64,000 nt of DNA from Effusibacillus pohliae DSM 22757 (GTDB taxonomy: Bacteria; Bacillota; Bacilli; Tumebacillales; Effusibacillaceae): contig NZ_AQXL01000125.1 of assembly GCF_000376225.1 (NCBI RefSeq), positions 1 to 64,000 of the forward strand. The letters run 5' to 3'. The notes beneath the pieces were generated by a model, which worked only from the letters and a program-made list of their open reading frames with translations, searched no databases and was not told where the DNA came from. Below are positions 40,171 to 47,999 of the stretch, in pieces. Both the position numbers and the translations under genes were made by a program. Positions within the stretch are counted from its first letter, which is position 1, and each line of letters opens with the position of its first letter.

Positions 40171-41277
40171 ATGAAATTGACGCGGCACCGGCCTGATTTT
40201 GTTTTGTTGATCACGGTTTTGCTGCTTGTCAGCAGCGGTTTGTTGAACATCTACAGCGCGAGCATGATTTGGGCGTCCGAGCATTTGGACAAGTCGCCGC
40301 ATTATTTTTTTATCCGGCAGTGTTTGTGGGCGGCCGTGGGGTTGATTGCGATGGTGACTGTCATGAACCTGCCTTATTGGAAGTGGCGGGACTTGTTGAA
40401 ATGGCTGATTCCCGCATCGCTCGTCAGTTTGCTGTTGGTGTTCGTTTTTCCAAAAGTGGGAGGGGCGCATCGCTGGATTGCTCTTGGCCCCGTGTCGTTC
40501 CAACCATCCGAACTGGCGACGCTGACGGTGATTGTCTACCTGTCCCATCTTGTTTCGAAAAAGCACGATCAGCTTGCCGATTTTAAAAAAGGGATTGTAC
40601 CGCCTCTGGTGGTCATCGGGCTGTTTGCGGGACTGGTGCTGATCGAGCCGGCCATGGACGGCGCCTCCCTGTTGGCGGTCAGCGGGCTGGCCATTCTGTT
40701 TGCGGGCGGAACCCCTGGCAAGCACTTGGCGAAAATTTTGCTCCCTTCCGGACTGTTGGCGGTTGCGCTCGTCATGTTGTCCGATTACCGCCGAGCGCGG
40801 TTGCTGGCTTTTCTCGATCCTTTTTCACCGGAAAACATCCAGTATTGGGGCTATCAGCAAGCAAATTCCCTGTATGCGGTCGCATCCGGCGGTTGGACCG
40901 GCAGAGGACTGGGCCGGAGCATCGAAAAATTTCTCTATCTGCCGGAACCGCACACCGATTTTATTTTTGCCATCTTGTCGGAGGAGTGGGGAACGCTAGG
41001 GGGGATTTTGCTGATCGCACTGTTCGCGGTGTTGATCATCCGGGGGATTCGGGTTGCTTCCCGTCTGCCGGACCGGTTTGGGGCACTGCTAGCGGTCGGC
41101 ATCACGGCGATGATCGGCTTTGCCGCCTTGGCGAATATCGGGATGGTAAGCGCAGTGCTGCCGGTGATCGGAATCCCTCTTCCTTTTGTGTCCTACGGGG
41201 GCAGTTCTTTGCTCATGAAATTGATCGCAATGGGGCTGCTCTTGAATCTCTCCCGGTACACCGTGGAGGATGCCTGA
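40171..41277 (+). CDS. SEDS-family protein, FtsW/SpoVE type
   Basis: 368 aa with about ten helices. MIWASEHLDKSPHYFFIRQC, VGGAHRWIALGPVSFQPSEL, YWGYQQANSLYAVASGGWTG and IPLPFVSYGGSSLLMKLIAM are SEDS signatures, and SMIWA...FFIRQ fits FtsW/SpoVE better than RodA. Probable lipid II polymerase for division or spore cortex. ATG 40171 follows TTGGAGGAATTCG. No neighbouring PBP. Confidence 0.88.
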   Translation: MKLTRHRPDFVLLITVLLLVSSGLLNIYSASMIWASEHLDKSPHYFFIRQCLWAAVGLIAMVTVMNLPYWKWRDLLKWLIPASLVSLLLVFVFPKVGGAHRWIALGPVSFQPSELATLTVIVYLSHLVSKKHDQLADFKKGIVPPLVVIGLFAGLVLIEPAMDGASLLAVSGLAILFAGGTPGKHLAKILLPSGLLAVALVMLSDYRRARLLAFLDPFSPENIQYWGYQQANSLYAVASGGWTGRGLGRSIEKFLYLPEPHTDFIFAILSEEWGTLGGILLIALFAVLIIRGIRVASRLPDRFGALLAVGITAMIGFAALANIGMVSAVLPVIGIPLPFVSYGGSSLLMKLIAMGLLLNLSRYTVEDA

Positions 41278-41282
41278 AGCAA

Positions 41283-41325
41283 CCAGCCAGCACGCTTATT
41301 TCAGAAGCAGGCTGGCTGTAGTTTA
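41283..41325 (+). terminator. Weak terminator of the FtsW-type gene
   Basis: AGCCAGC (41285-41291) with GCTGGCT (41311-41317) and GTAGTTTATT after it; loop of 19 nt. Confidence 0.45.
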
Positions 41326-41336
41326 TTGGCGTTTTT

Positions 41337-42362
41337 CTATTTTCCGGACAGGGACTGGTAGAACTCGTTTTCATATACGTGCAGCGATTCGCTGTACTGG
41401 GTTGCGAAGCTGTTGCTGACACCGAGCTTCCTGGTTCCCGCCAAAAATGTTCGAAACTTGTTCATGCCCCCCTGCCGGATCAAATTTTCGACCGCCAGGT
41501 AATCCTCCCATTCGACGTTGTAGCGGGCCCGCAACATGTCCTGTTCGCTTGCCGACAGAGGCAACAACTGGCCGCGTTGGGCGACTTGCTGAATTTGGCG
41601 GTTTAAGGCGTTTGTCATTTGTTGAGCCATCCGGGGATCCACCTGGTTCATCGCTGCCATGCCGTTGTGCCAGGCGATCCCTTCATTCACCCAGGTGGGG
41701 ATCACTTCCCCGATCCCCTGTTCGTTCAGCGCCGTATGGGTCAGCTCATGCGTCAACACGTCGGCCAGTTCGGCGTTTGATTTGGAAGCGTATAATGGGA
41801 TCCAAACATCTTTGCCGACGGTCAGCCCACCCGTCTTCGATACGATGCTCGGAATCATCGAGGCTTGGATACCCGATTTGCGCAACGCATTGGCATAGCC
41901 CTCGTGCGACGAGAACAGCACCACGCGGGTGGTTTCCGTCGGTTTCCAGAGGTTTTGTTGCAAAATCGGCAGTGAAATGTTTTGAATGGTTTTTACTGCT
42001 GCCTGCAGATCGGCTTGCGTTACGCCGGAATCTCCCGCCAACACCTGAATCTGTCCGACCGAGTGGTCTGACGTTTGCGGATTGTGAAACTCCGGCAGCG
42101 ACGGCAGATTCCGAATTCCAAGCGAACGTGTGAGCAATTGATCGACGAGTTGTTGATCCAACTGGTCGATCGTATGCAAAACCTGGCCGACCTGTTGCTG
42201 GATGTTGTTCGGATCGGGACGCTGCAAGTGCAACTGGTTGAGGAACCGGTCGAGGTTTTGCGTCACTCCCCGTTCCATCGTTTGATAGAGATTTGATCGC
42301 TTGATGTCTTGTCCAAACCAGAAGATCCCCAACAAGGCGGCCAAAAGGACCAGTTTTCGCAT
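41337..42362 (-). CDS. Secreted gluzincin-type metallopeptidase
   Basis: 341 aa. An N-terminal signal or anchor (LVLLAALLGIFWFG) precedes a helical region and a peptidase_MA-like domain. The zinc motif HELTHTALNEQ and the downstream glutamate motif VNEGIAWHNG are both visible, typical of gluzincins. Substrate unknown; perhaps envelope proteins. ATG 42362 follows AGGAGGAGGGG. It is convergent with the FtsW-type gene. Confidence 0.82.
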   Translation of the reverse strand: MRKLVLLAALLGIFWFGQDIKRSNLYQTMERGVTQNLDRFLNQLHLQRPDPNNIQQQVGQVLHTIDQLDQQLVDQLLTRSLGIRNLPSLPEFHNPQTSDHSVGQIQVLAGDSGVTQADLQAAVKTIQNISLPILQQNLWKPTETTRVVLFSSHEGYANALRKSGIQASMIPSIVSKTGGLTVGKDVWIPLYASKSNAELADVLTHELTHTALNEQGIGEVIPTWVNEGIAWHNGMAAMNQVDPRMAQQMTNALNRQIQQVAQRGQLLPLSASEQDMLRARYNVEWEDYLAVENLIRQGGMNKFRTFLAGTRKLGVSNSFATQYSESLHVYENEFYQSLSGK

Positions 42363-42516
42363 GAAAACCCCTCCTCCTGTTTCTATTGTAACAGGCAAAT
42401 TCGGATAAATTGTGAAAACCGTTGATTGGTGGCAACCGCTTGTTGTACATCCGGTTTTGATTGGTGTATTGTGAAAAATAATGCCGCCCGCAAGCGGCAG
42501 CTTGGAGGAATTCGTC

Positions 42517-42747
42517 ATGGTGATCATGCATATCGTCATCGGGATCCTGTTTGCGCTGATCATTTGGAAACTGCTGAAGTTCACATTTAAAACGTTTTTG
42601 TGGCTGGTTTTAATCGGACTGGTCGTGGCCGTACTTTTCCCGGGAAAATTGTTTGTGGTCGGCGGCATCGGATTTTTGCTGCTCAGTGTATTGGGGACGC
42701 TGTTGTTACTTGCCATCGCCGGGTTTTTCTTTTTTGAGGGAGATTGA
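42517..42747 (+). CDS. Small two-helix membrane protein, 76 aa
   Basis: VIMHIVIGILFALIIWKLLK then LVLIGLVVAVLFPGKLFVVG and LLLSVLGTLLLLAIAGFFFF; almost entirely hydrophobic with an acidic end (EGD). Family not recognised. ATG 42517 after TTGGAGGAATTCG, the same leader sequence as at the FtsW-type gene (40171). Confidence 0.6.
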   Translation: MVIMHIVIGILFALIIWKLLKFTFKTFLWLVLIGLVVAVLFPGKLFVVGGIGFLLLSVLGTLLLLAIAGFFFFEGD

Positions 42748-42795
42748 AAGGACGATAAGATATCACCGGGTTTATGAGTATCTCCCCCATGGAAA

Positions 42796-42821
42796 AAGGG
42801 GTGATGCATTTCACCCCGTTT
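42796..42821 (-). terminator. Terminator of the sdpRI-type ghost
   Basis: Minus strand GGGGTGA, loop, TCACCCC and T5. Confidence 0.75.
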
Positions 42822-42830
42822 ACGTTTCGC

Positions 42831-42966
42831 CTATGACGACAATTTCCGGTACAAAACGTAGGAATAGACGACCGGCGCAATCGTTGCCACCGCGAGAGCA
42901 ATTCCAAACGTCCAAGCGGCAACAATCCCTGGTTGGATCCGCCAGCGCCTTAAACACTTCATTCAT
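42831..42966 (-). pseudogene. Remnant of an ArsR/SdpR-type repressor fused to an SdpI-type tail
   Basis: ATG 42966 encodes MNEVFKALADPTR, the exact start of ArsR/SdpR-type autorepressors. After Arg 13 the frame becomes meaningless, while the neighbouring frame reads IVAAWTFGIALAVATIAPVV and YSYVLYRKLSS to TAG 42831, a membrane helix like the end of an SdpI-type protein. A deletion has removed most of both genes. Confidence 0.6.
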
Positions 42967-42977
42967 AGGAGTCCCCT

Positions 42978-43003
42978 TTTAGATATTTAGGTAAATATCT
43001 AAA
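42978..43003. promoter_or_regulatory. 26-bp perfect palindrome (orphan repressor operator)
   Basis: TTTAGATATTTA, GG, TAAATATCTAAA. It sits 12 bp upstream of the ghost repressor start and is almost certainly its former operator. Confidence 0.75.
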
Positions 43004-43053
43004 TAATATACACCGGTCTTCTCGTCCCGTTAATCCAGCATCTTTCACTTGCA

Positions 43054-43086
43054 TTCCACAATTATTCCACAAAAATTTGATACATT
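43054..43086 (+). promoter_or_regulatory. Shared promoter motif, copy D (tatA operon)
   Basis: TTCCACAATTA and TTCCAC half-sites at 43054 and 43065 and -10 TACATT at 43081-43086 inside TTTGATACATT. Predicted leader about 44 nt. Confidence 0.72.
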
Positions 43087-43136
43087 CTAATATGGATGGG
43101 CGTTTGACACGCAGATTCGACAAGGGGGCGTTATAC

Positions 43137-43376
43137 ATGTTTGAGAATATCGGAATTCCAGGATTGATTATGATCCTGATCGTGGCGCTGCTGATATTCG
43201 GGCCCAACAAATTGCCGGAAATCGGTCGCGCCTTTGGCAAGGGGATTCGCGAATTCAGGGACTCCATGCGCGAAATCACGGAGGAGCCGGAGCGCAAGCG
43301 GGAGCAGGAGAAGGGCACATCCGGAGAACCGGGGCAGGAGAGACAGCCGGAGAAAGTCGGCGATACACCTCAATAA
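43137..43376 (+). CDS. tatA: Twin-arginine translocase subunit TatA
   Basis: 79 aa. One N-terminal helix (GIPGLIMILIVALLIFGPNK), the FGPNKLPEIGRAFGKG hinge and amphipathic helix, then a charged tail. It forms the Tat pore with TatC. It is not next to tatC (25769) but shares the same promoter motif. ATG 43137 after AAGGGGG. The two-component genes follow 39 bp later. Confidence 0.93.
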   Translation: MFENIGIPGLIMILIVALLIFGPNKLPEIGRAFGKGIREFRDSMREITEEPERKREQEKGTSGEPGQERQPEKVGDTPQ

Positions 43377-43415
43377 TTTGCCAACGCTGTGGTACACTGG
43401 GAACAGGTGATCGAC

Positions 43416-44117
43416 ATGGCTGAGGATCGGAAAAAGACGATTTTTATTGTGGATGACGACGAAAAAGTAAGGGAGATCATCGAGCGGTACCTGCAGGCGG
43501 AAGGTTATCAGGTACGGACGTTCGACCGGGCGGAGCCGGCTGTGGAAGCGTGGCAACAGTCTGAGCCGGACATGTTCATCATCGACATCATGATGCCGGG
43601 CATCGATGGCTACGAGCTGTGCCGAAAAATTCGTGCCGAAAGCATGGTGCCGATCATCATGGTGTCCGCCAAAGACGAGGAAGTGGACAAGATCGTCGGC
43701 TTTGAACTCGGTTCGGATGACTATCTGTCGAAGCCGTTCTCGCCACGGGAGCTTGTGGCACGGGTAAAAACGATGTTTCGCCGCCTCGACGCCCTGCAGG
43801 CGGGAAGCGCAGCGAAGCAGCAAATTCTCCGCATCGAGGACCTCACGTTCTATCTGGAGGAGCGGCGCGTGGTGAAAGAGGAAGAGGAGATTCCGTTCAC
43901 CACGAAAGAATACGATTTGCTGTCATTTTTGGCGATGAACCGCAACAAGGCGTTCACCCGCGAGCAATTGTTGAATCAGGTGTGGGGGTATGAATATCTG
44001 GGCGACGAACGGGCGATCGATGATCTGGTGAAGCGCCTGCGGAAAAAATTGAGAGCGGTCGATTCGGCGGTGGAGATCAAGACCGTGTGGGGCTACGGCT
44101 ACAAACTGGAAGGGTGA
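43416..44117 (+). CDS. OmpR/PhoB-family response regulator
   Basis: 233 aa. Receiver domain with acidic pocket FIVDDDEKV, phospho-acceptor Asp in MFIIDIMMPGIDGYE (about residue 57), and Lys in YLSKPFSPREL. A C-terminal winged-helix DNA-binding domain ends with RAIDDLVKRLRKKL and VWGYGYKLEG. Regulators of this family bind direct repeats with about one-turn spacing. ATG 43416 has AGGTGA upstream. Pairs with the following kinase. Confidence 0.92.
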   Translation: MAEDRKKTIFIVDDDEKVREIIERYLQAEGYQVRTFDRAEPAVEAWQQSEPDMFIIDIMMPGIDGYELCRKIRAESMVPIIMVSAKDEEVDKIVGFELGSDDYLSKPFSPRELVARVKTMFRRLDALQAGSAAKQQILRIEDLTFYLEERRVVKEEEEIPFTTKEYDLLSFLAMNRNKAFTREQLLNQVWGYEYLGDERAIDDLVKRLRKKLRAVDSAVEIKTVWGYGYKLEG

Positions 44118-44119
44118 CG

Positions 44120-45493
44120 ATGAAGCGCACGATTGGCAAAAAACTGGTGTTCACGTACCTGATTTTGATCGGGATTACGCTGACCGTATCGGGAATTTTG
44201 TTTACCGCCTTTATCCGCGATTATATGGTAACGGAAGCGAAGGACAGTCTGCGGATGGAAGCCAACCGTCTGGTTGAATTGGCCGGAACGGGCCGTACCG
44301 GAGAACTCGGCCCCGTCAGAAAACAGATTCTCATCCGGCTTGCGTTGCACACGATTGAAAGCAACTATTTTATCGTATCGCGAGCCAGTCAGGAAGTGGT
44401 CGAATCCAGTTCGCGGGAGGTGCCGCCGTTTATGCGCTCGCCGATTCCCCTGCAGCGCGTGTTTGAAGGGGATGCGTTGGAAGGGCAGGGCGAGCTGCGA
44501 GGCAAAGAGATCGTGTTTGTGGCATTGCCGATAGGAAAAGGCGGGCAAGTGCCGTATGCGCTCGTCCTGTTCACCGAACTGCAAAAGATCCGGACGGTGA
44601 CGTATCAGGTGGTGATGGTGCTGATCAAAGGCTTTCTCATCACTGCCATCCTGATGCTGGCGATGGCCTATTTTATGATGCGCTCGCTGACCCGTCCGCT
44701 GGAACATCTGCAGCAGGCGGTCGCCCGGCTGGCAAAGCGCGATTTTTCGCCGCCTGAAATCGTCCACACGGGCGATGAGCTGGAGGAACTGTCGCGTGCT
44801 TTCCGCCAGATGACCCTGGCGCTGAAACAGTATGACGAGGCGCAAAGGCGCTTTTTGCAGAACGCTTCGCATGAGCTGAAAACGCCGCTGATGGCGATCC
44901 AGGGTTATGCGGAAGGAATCCGGGACGGCATTTTTCAGGGAACGGAAGCGGAGAAAGGGCTGGACGTGATCTCAGCGGAAAGCAAACGGCTGAAAAAGAT
45001 GGTCGACGAGCTGATTTACCTGTCCAAGCTGGAAACGCTCGACGCGATCTATGACCTGCAACCGGTCGACTTGCAGATGATCGCACAGGAAAGCATCGAG
45101 CGCGTGGAGAGCCTGGCCCAGCAAAAAGGGGTGTACGTCAGCCTGCAAGCAGCGCCGATCGGCCGATTGCTGCTCGATCCGGACAAAATGATGCAAGCGT
45201 TCATCAACCTGTTGGCCAACGGCATCCGGCACGCCCGGAGCCGTGTGACTCTCAGCATTCAAAACGTCGGTGCGGCCGTTCGGATTACGGTCGAAGACGA
45301 TGGCCCTGGATTGCGGGAGGAGCACAAGGAAAAGATTTTCGAGCGGTTTTTCCAGGGCGACGGCGGTGATACCGGGCTGGGGTTGGCGATCACCCGTGCG
45401 ATCATCGAAAAAAGCGGCGGCACCATCCGGGCGGATAATGGTGCGGCTGGGGGGGCCGTGTTTACGATCGAATTTCCGACTGAAAGAGGATAA
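44120..45493 (+). CDS. Sensor histidine kinase with HAMP domain
   Basis: 457 aa. Two transmembrane helices (about 13-35 and 165-190) flank a periplasmic-type sensor region; a HAMP linker follows. H-box HELKTP (about residue 255), N-box LLANGIRHA, G1 VEDDGPGLREEHKEKIFERF and G2 GDTGLGLAITRAI. It starts 2 bp after the regulator gene. The signal is unknown; the sensor domain is about 130 residues with no clear family. Confidence 0.9.
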   Translation: MKRTIGKKLVFTYLILIGITLTVSGILFTAFIRDYMVTEAKDSLRMEANRLVELAGTGRTGELGPVRKQILIRLALHTIESNYFIVSRASQEVVESSSREVPPFMRSPIPLQRVFEGDALEGQGELRGKEIVFVALPIGKGGQVPYALVLFTELQKIRTVTYQVVMVLIKGFLITAILMLAMAYFMMRSLTRPLEHLQQAVARLAKRDFSPPEIVHTGDELEELSRAFRQMTLALKQYDEAQRRFLQNASHELKTPLMAIQGYAEGIRDGIFQGTEAEKGLDVISAESKRLKKMVDELIYLSKLETLDAIYDLQPVDLQMIAQESIERVESLAQQKGVYVSLQAAPIGRLLLDPDKMMQAFINLLANGIRHARSRVTLSIQNVGAAVRITVEDDGPGLREEHKEKIFERFFQGDGGDTGLGLAITRAIIEKSGGTIRADNGAAGGAVFTIEFPTERG

Positions 45494-45557
45494 ATATCCG
45501 CCACAGTGAAACATGACGTGCCAAACGATTGTCGTGCATCTGATTTAGGGTAGTTGC

Positions 45558-46163
45558 TTAGCGGGCCTTCTGCTTGCAAACGAACCGGCGGATCCGCCAT
45601 CCAATAATTGCCGCTGTGGCAGCGAGAATTGCCGCCAACCACAGGTATTTGTGCAGCGCTTTTGAAAAGGTCAGCCAATGGTCTTGCAGAAACACACCGA
45701 GCGTGACGAACGTCAGCACCCAGAGCAGACCGCCGGGAAACGCGTACAGCAGAAAGGCGGGGTACGGCCATTTGCTGATCCCTGCCGACAAAGCGGTGAA
45801 ATGGCGGACGCCGGGAATGAAGTAGCCGAGCGTAACGGTCAACTTGCCGAAACGCCGGAACCACTGTTCCGCTTTTTCCAGTTTTTCCGGCGTGATCGAA
45901 ATTTTTCGGCCGTGTTTTTCGAGCAGGGGCAGCCCGAACCGGTGGCCGACCAGATAGCTGAACGACATGCCGACGATGCTGCCGAGAAACGCCACCAGTA
46001 GCGTCACCCAATAGCGAAGTTCGCCCTTCGACACCAAAAATCCGGCGAACGTCATCAAGAGCTCATCCGGCAGGGGAATTCCCACGATGCCGAGCACCTG
46101 CGCGGTAAACAGTCCGATATATCCGTAATGTGCAATCCAATGGAATACGAACTCCTGATTCAA
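45558..46163 (-). CDS. DedA family membrane protein (second copy)
   Basis: 201 aa. YIGLFTAQVLGIVGIPLPDE, GSIVGMSFSYLVGHRFG and LGYFIPGVRHFTALSAGISK are DedA signatures. Differs from the 31326 copy in the N-terminal loop (PLPDE instead of PLPGE). TTG 46163 is chosen because GGAGGGG lies before it and no ATG fits. It may share a promoter with nothing else; the upstream PIG-L gene ends 155 bp away. Confidence 0.88.
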   Translation of the reverse strand: MNQEFVFHWIAHYGYIGLFTAQVLGIVGIPLPDELLMTFAGFLVSKGELRYWVTLLVAFLGSIVGMSFSYLVGHRFGLPLLEKHGRKISITPEKLEKAEQWFRRFGKLTVTLGYFIPGVRHFTALSAGISKWPYPAFLLYAFPGGLLWVLTFVTLGVFLQDHWLTFSKALHKYLWLAAILAATAAIIGWRIRRFVCKQKAR

Positions 46164-46318
46164 TGGTTTCCCCTCCGCCGACTGATCGACCGCTTTCACC
46201 CGTTCCCCATGTCCCTGAATGGTTCCGCAAAAGGGTTCTGGCAAACGGCTCTGTTTGTATTATATGACATTGTGCCGGCCAGCGGACAATCTTTTGCGGG
46301 AGGCCTGCGGGCTGCGGC

Positions 46319-47752
46319 TCAGCGGCCGGCGATTTTGACCAATCGCCAGGCCGTTTTGTCGATCCGCTCCCGATCGACAACGCTGTCGGCTGACAGCAAG
46401 ATGCTGGTGGTGCCATCCAGCAGGTTGCCCGGCAAGGTCAGCCACAGCCGGTTGTCTTTTGACTGAACGGCCGTATCGGGCGGCAAATCCAAACTGTTGC
46501 TCGCATACCTGGCGGCTGTCACTTGCGTTCCGTGCACGGTCAGGTCGAGCCGTTTCACTTCATTCGGTCGGAACAGGCGAATGCGCACATTGTATGCCAC
46601 GCGCGGACTGATCGGAGCCCGGGTCTCCAATCCGATGTACAATTTTCCATCTGCCAGAACCCCGCCAACCGTCGCGATATCCGCCGCCGCCTCCACCTCT
46701 CTGCGGACCGTATCGCCGTGCGCATCGAGAAACAAAGGATGCGGAAAGGCGGGAGAACCGGCAAAATCAGGCGTTTCCGGCGCGACCGGAAGCGTCGGGT
46801 CCGTGTACGTCCCGAGCAGTTCGTTGGTGCGAACAAACGCTTCCAGAAACGGATCCATCACTTTCGTTTGCGTCGCGTATTGCCGGATCGCTTCGTGCTT
46901 TTTCCGCTTTTCCTGTTCGCTCACCGGAATATAAATCCACTTCGTGTCCAATCCGCTCAGCACATGCGGCGGATGCAAAGGCAGGTTCGGCTCATACCGC
47001 CACGGCGCCGGAAAATCTCCCCGGTGCACCAGGTAGGTCCATTCGTTGGCGCGGTACTTGTGCAGGGTCAGGACATATTTAACAAACGCGTTGGTTCCCC
47101 AATGATCGTGATGTTGATCGTTCGGATCGGGATAGACGATGTCGGTCGGCTGAAACTCTCGGATAATGTCCCACAAGTTTTTCGCCAGATTGGCGCCGCA
47201 GTAGGGCGCATTTTTTTCATAGCTGAACGCGTAGGGAGAATGGGTGCTGCCGTTTAGTCCTCTGTGCAGATGGTCATAGTCCCAGTCCGATTCCCACAGC
47301 CCGTTCACTCCGCCGTCTGGATATCCCAGAAACATCACGTCTTTTTCCGCCAGGCCAAAATGCTTCATCGCTTTCAACGATTCTAAATGGCGCGCTTCCC
47401 CCAACCGTCTGTAGTCAGCCGGAGAGGGTGACGCAATCCCGTAATTTTCCTCGACGGCCCGCTTATATCCGTCGCCGCTTGTCACGATCACCACCTTTAC
47501 TTGCTTGCCGGCGGCGAGCGCTTTTTGGATGACTTCCGCCCCACCCAGCGTTTCGTCGTCCGGATGGGGAGCGACGATCAGAGTGCGGGCGCCAACCGTG
47601 ATCGGCTGCACCGTTTCCTTTTTTCGCAGCGACAGCCAATCTGCCAGGTAGGGCCTGAACAATAGAACGGCCGATCCGACGGCCAGAATGCCGATAAGCA
47701 ACGCCCATTTCCAACGATTTCGCAGCAAACCGTATCTGCCTCCTTCTGCCAT
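46319..47752 (-). CDS. PIG-L family deacetylase, membrane-anchored
   Basis: 477 aa. One N-terminal helix (WALLIGILAVGSAVLLF), then the PIG-L/LmbE domain with PHPDDETLGGAEVIQKAL (zinc-binding), the region TDIVYPDPNDQHHDHWGTN with the second zinc histidines, and a C-terminal beta domain of about 160 residues. Members deacetylate N-acetylglucosaminyl lipids or sugars (bacillithiol, glycolipids). The N-terminal anchor and C-terminal domain suggest an outer-surface enzyme. ATG 47752 is uncertain; a TTG 25 bp downstream with GGAGG is possible. Confidence 0.83.
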   Translation of the reverse strand: MAEGGRYGLLRNRWKWALLIGILAVGSAVLLFRPYLADWLSLRKKETVQPITVGARTLIVAPHPDDETLGGAEVIQKALAAGKQVKVVIVTSGDGYKRAVEENYGIASPSPADYRRLGEARHLESLKAMKHFGLAEKDVMFLGYPDGGVNGLWESDWDYDHLHRGLNGSTHSPYAFSYEKNAPYCGANLAKNLWDIIREFQPTDIVYPDPNDQHHDHWGTNAFVKYVLTLHKYRANEWTYLVHRGDFPAPWRYEPNLPLHPPHVLSGLDTKWIYIPVSEQEKRKKHEAIRQYATQTKVMDPFLEAFVRTNELLGTYTDPTLPVAPETPDFAGSPAFPHPLFLDAHGDTVRREVEAAADIATVGGVLADGKLYIGLETRAPISPRVAYNVRIRLFRPNEVKRLDLTVHGTQVTAARYASNSLDLPPDTAVQSKDNRLWLTLPGNLLDGTTSILLSADSVVDRERIDKTAWRLVKIAGR

Positions 47753-47999
47753 TCATCCCACACTCTCTTATCATGCCATGATCCCTGCAGGAACATGAGC
47801 GGATTGATCGCGGTCATGAAAGCATCGTCCAGGCATATGGTGGAAGCAGATTGGAATCATTTCGATGTAGTAGATGATATCTTCTTATAATTAAAAATTG
47901 ATAAAATAATCTGTTGACAATAGTTCATATTTTCACAATACAATAGAGGTAGGAAGCTGTTTATTTCTGCCTCAGGTGAAGAAGAGGAGGTCGAAACGG
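47753..47999 (+). promoter_or_regulatory. Intergenic region with the fixABCX promoter
   Basis: TTGACA at 47914-47919 and TACAAT at 47939-47944 are separated by 19 bp, a longer spacer than normal. The leader is AT-rich up to AGAGGAGG. No other element is obvious in this 247-bp stretch. Confidence 0.55.
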
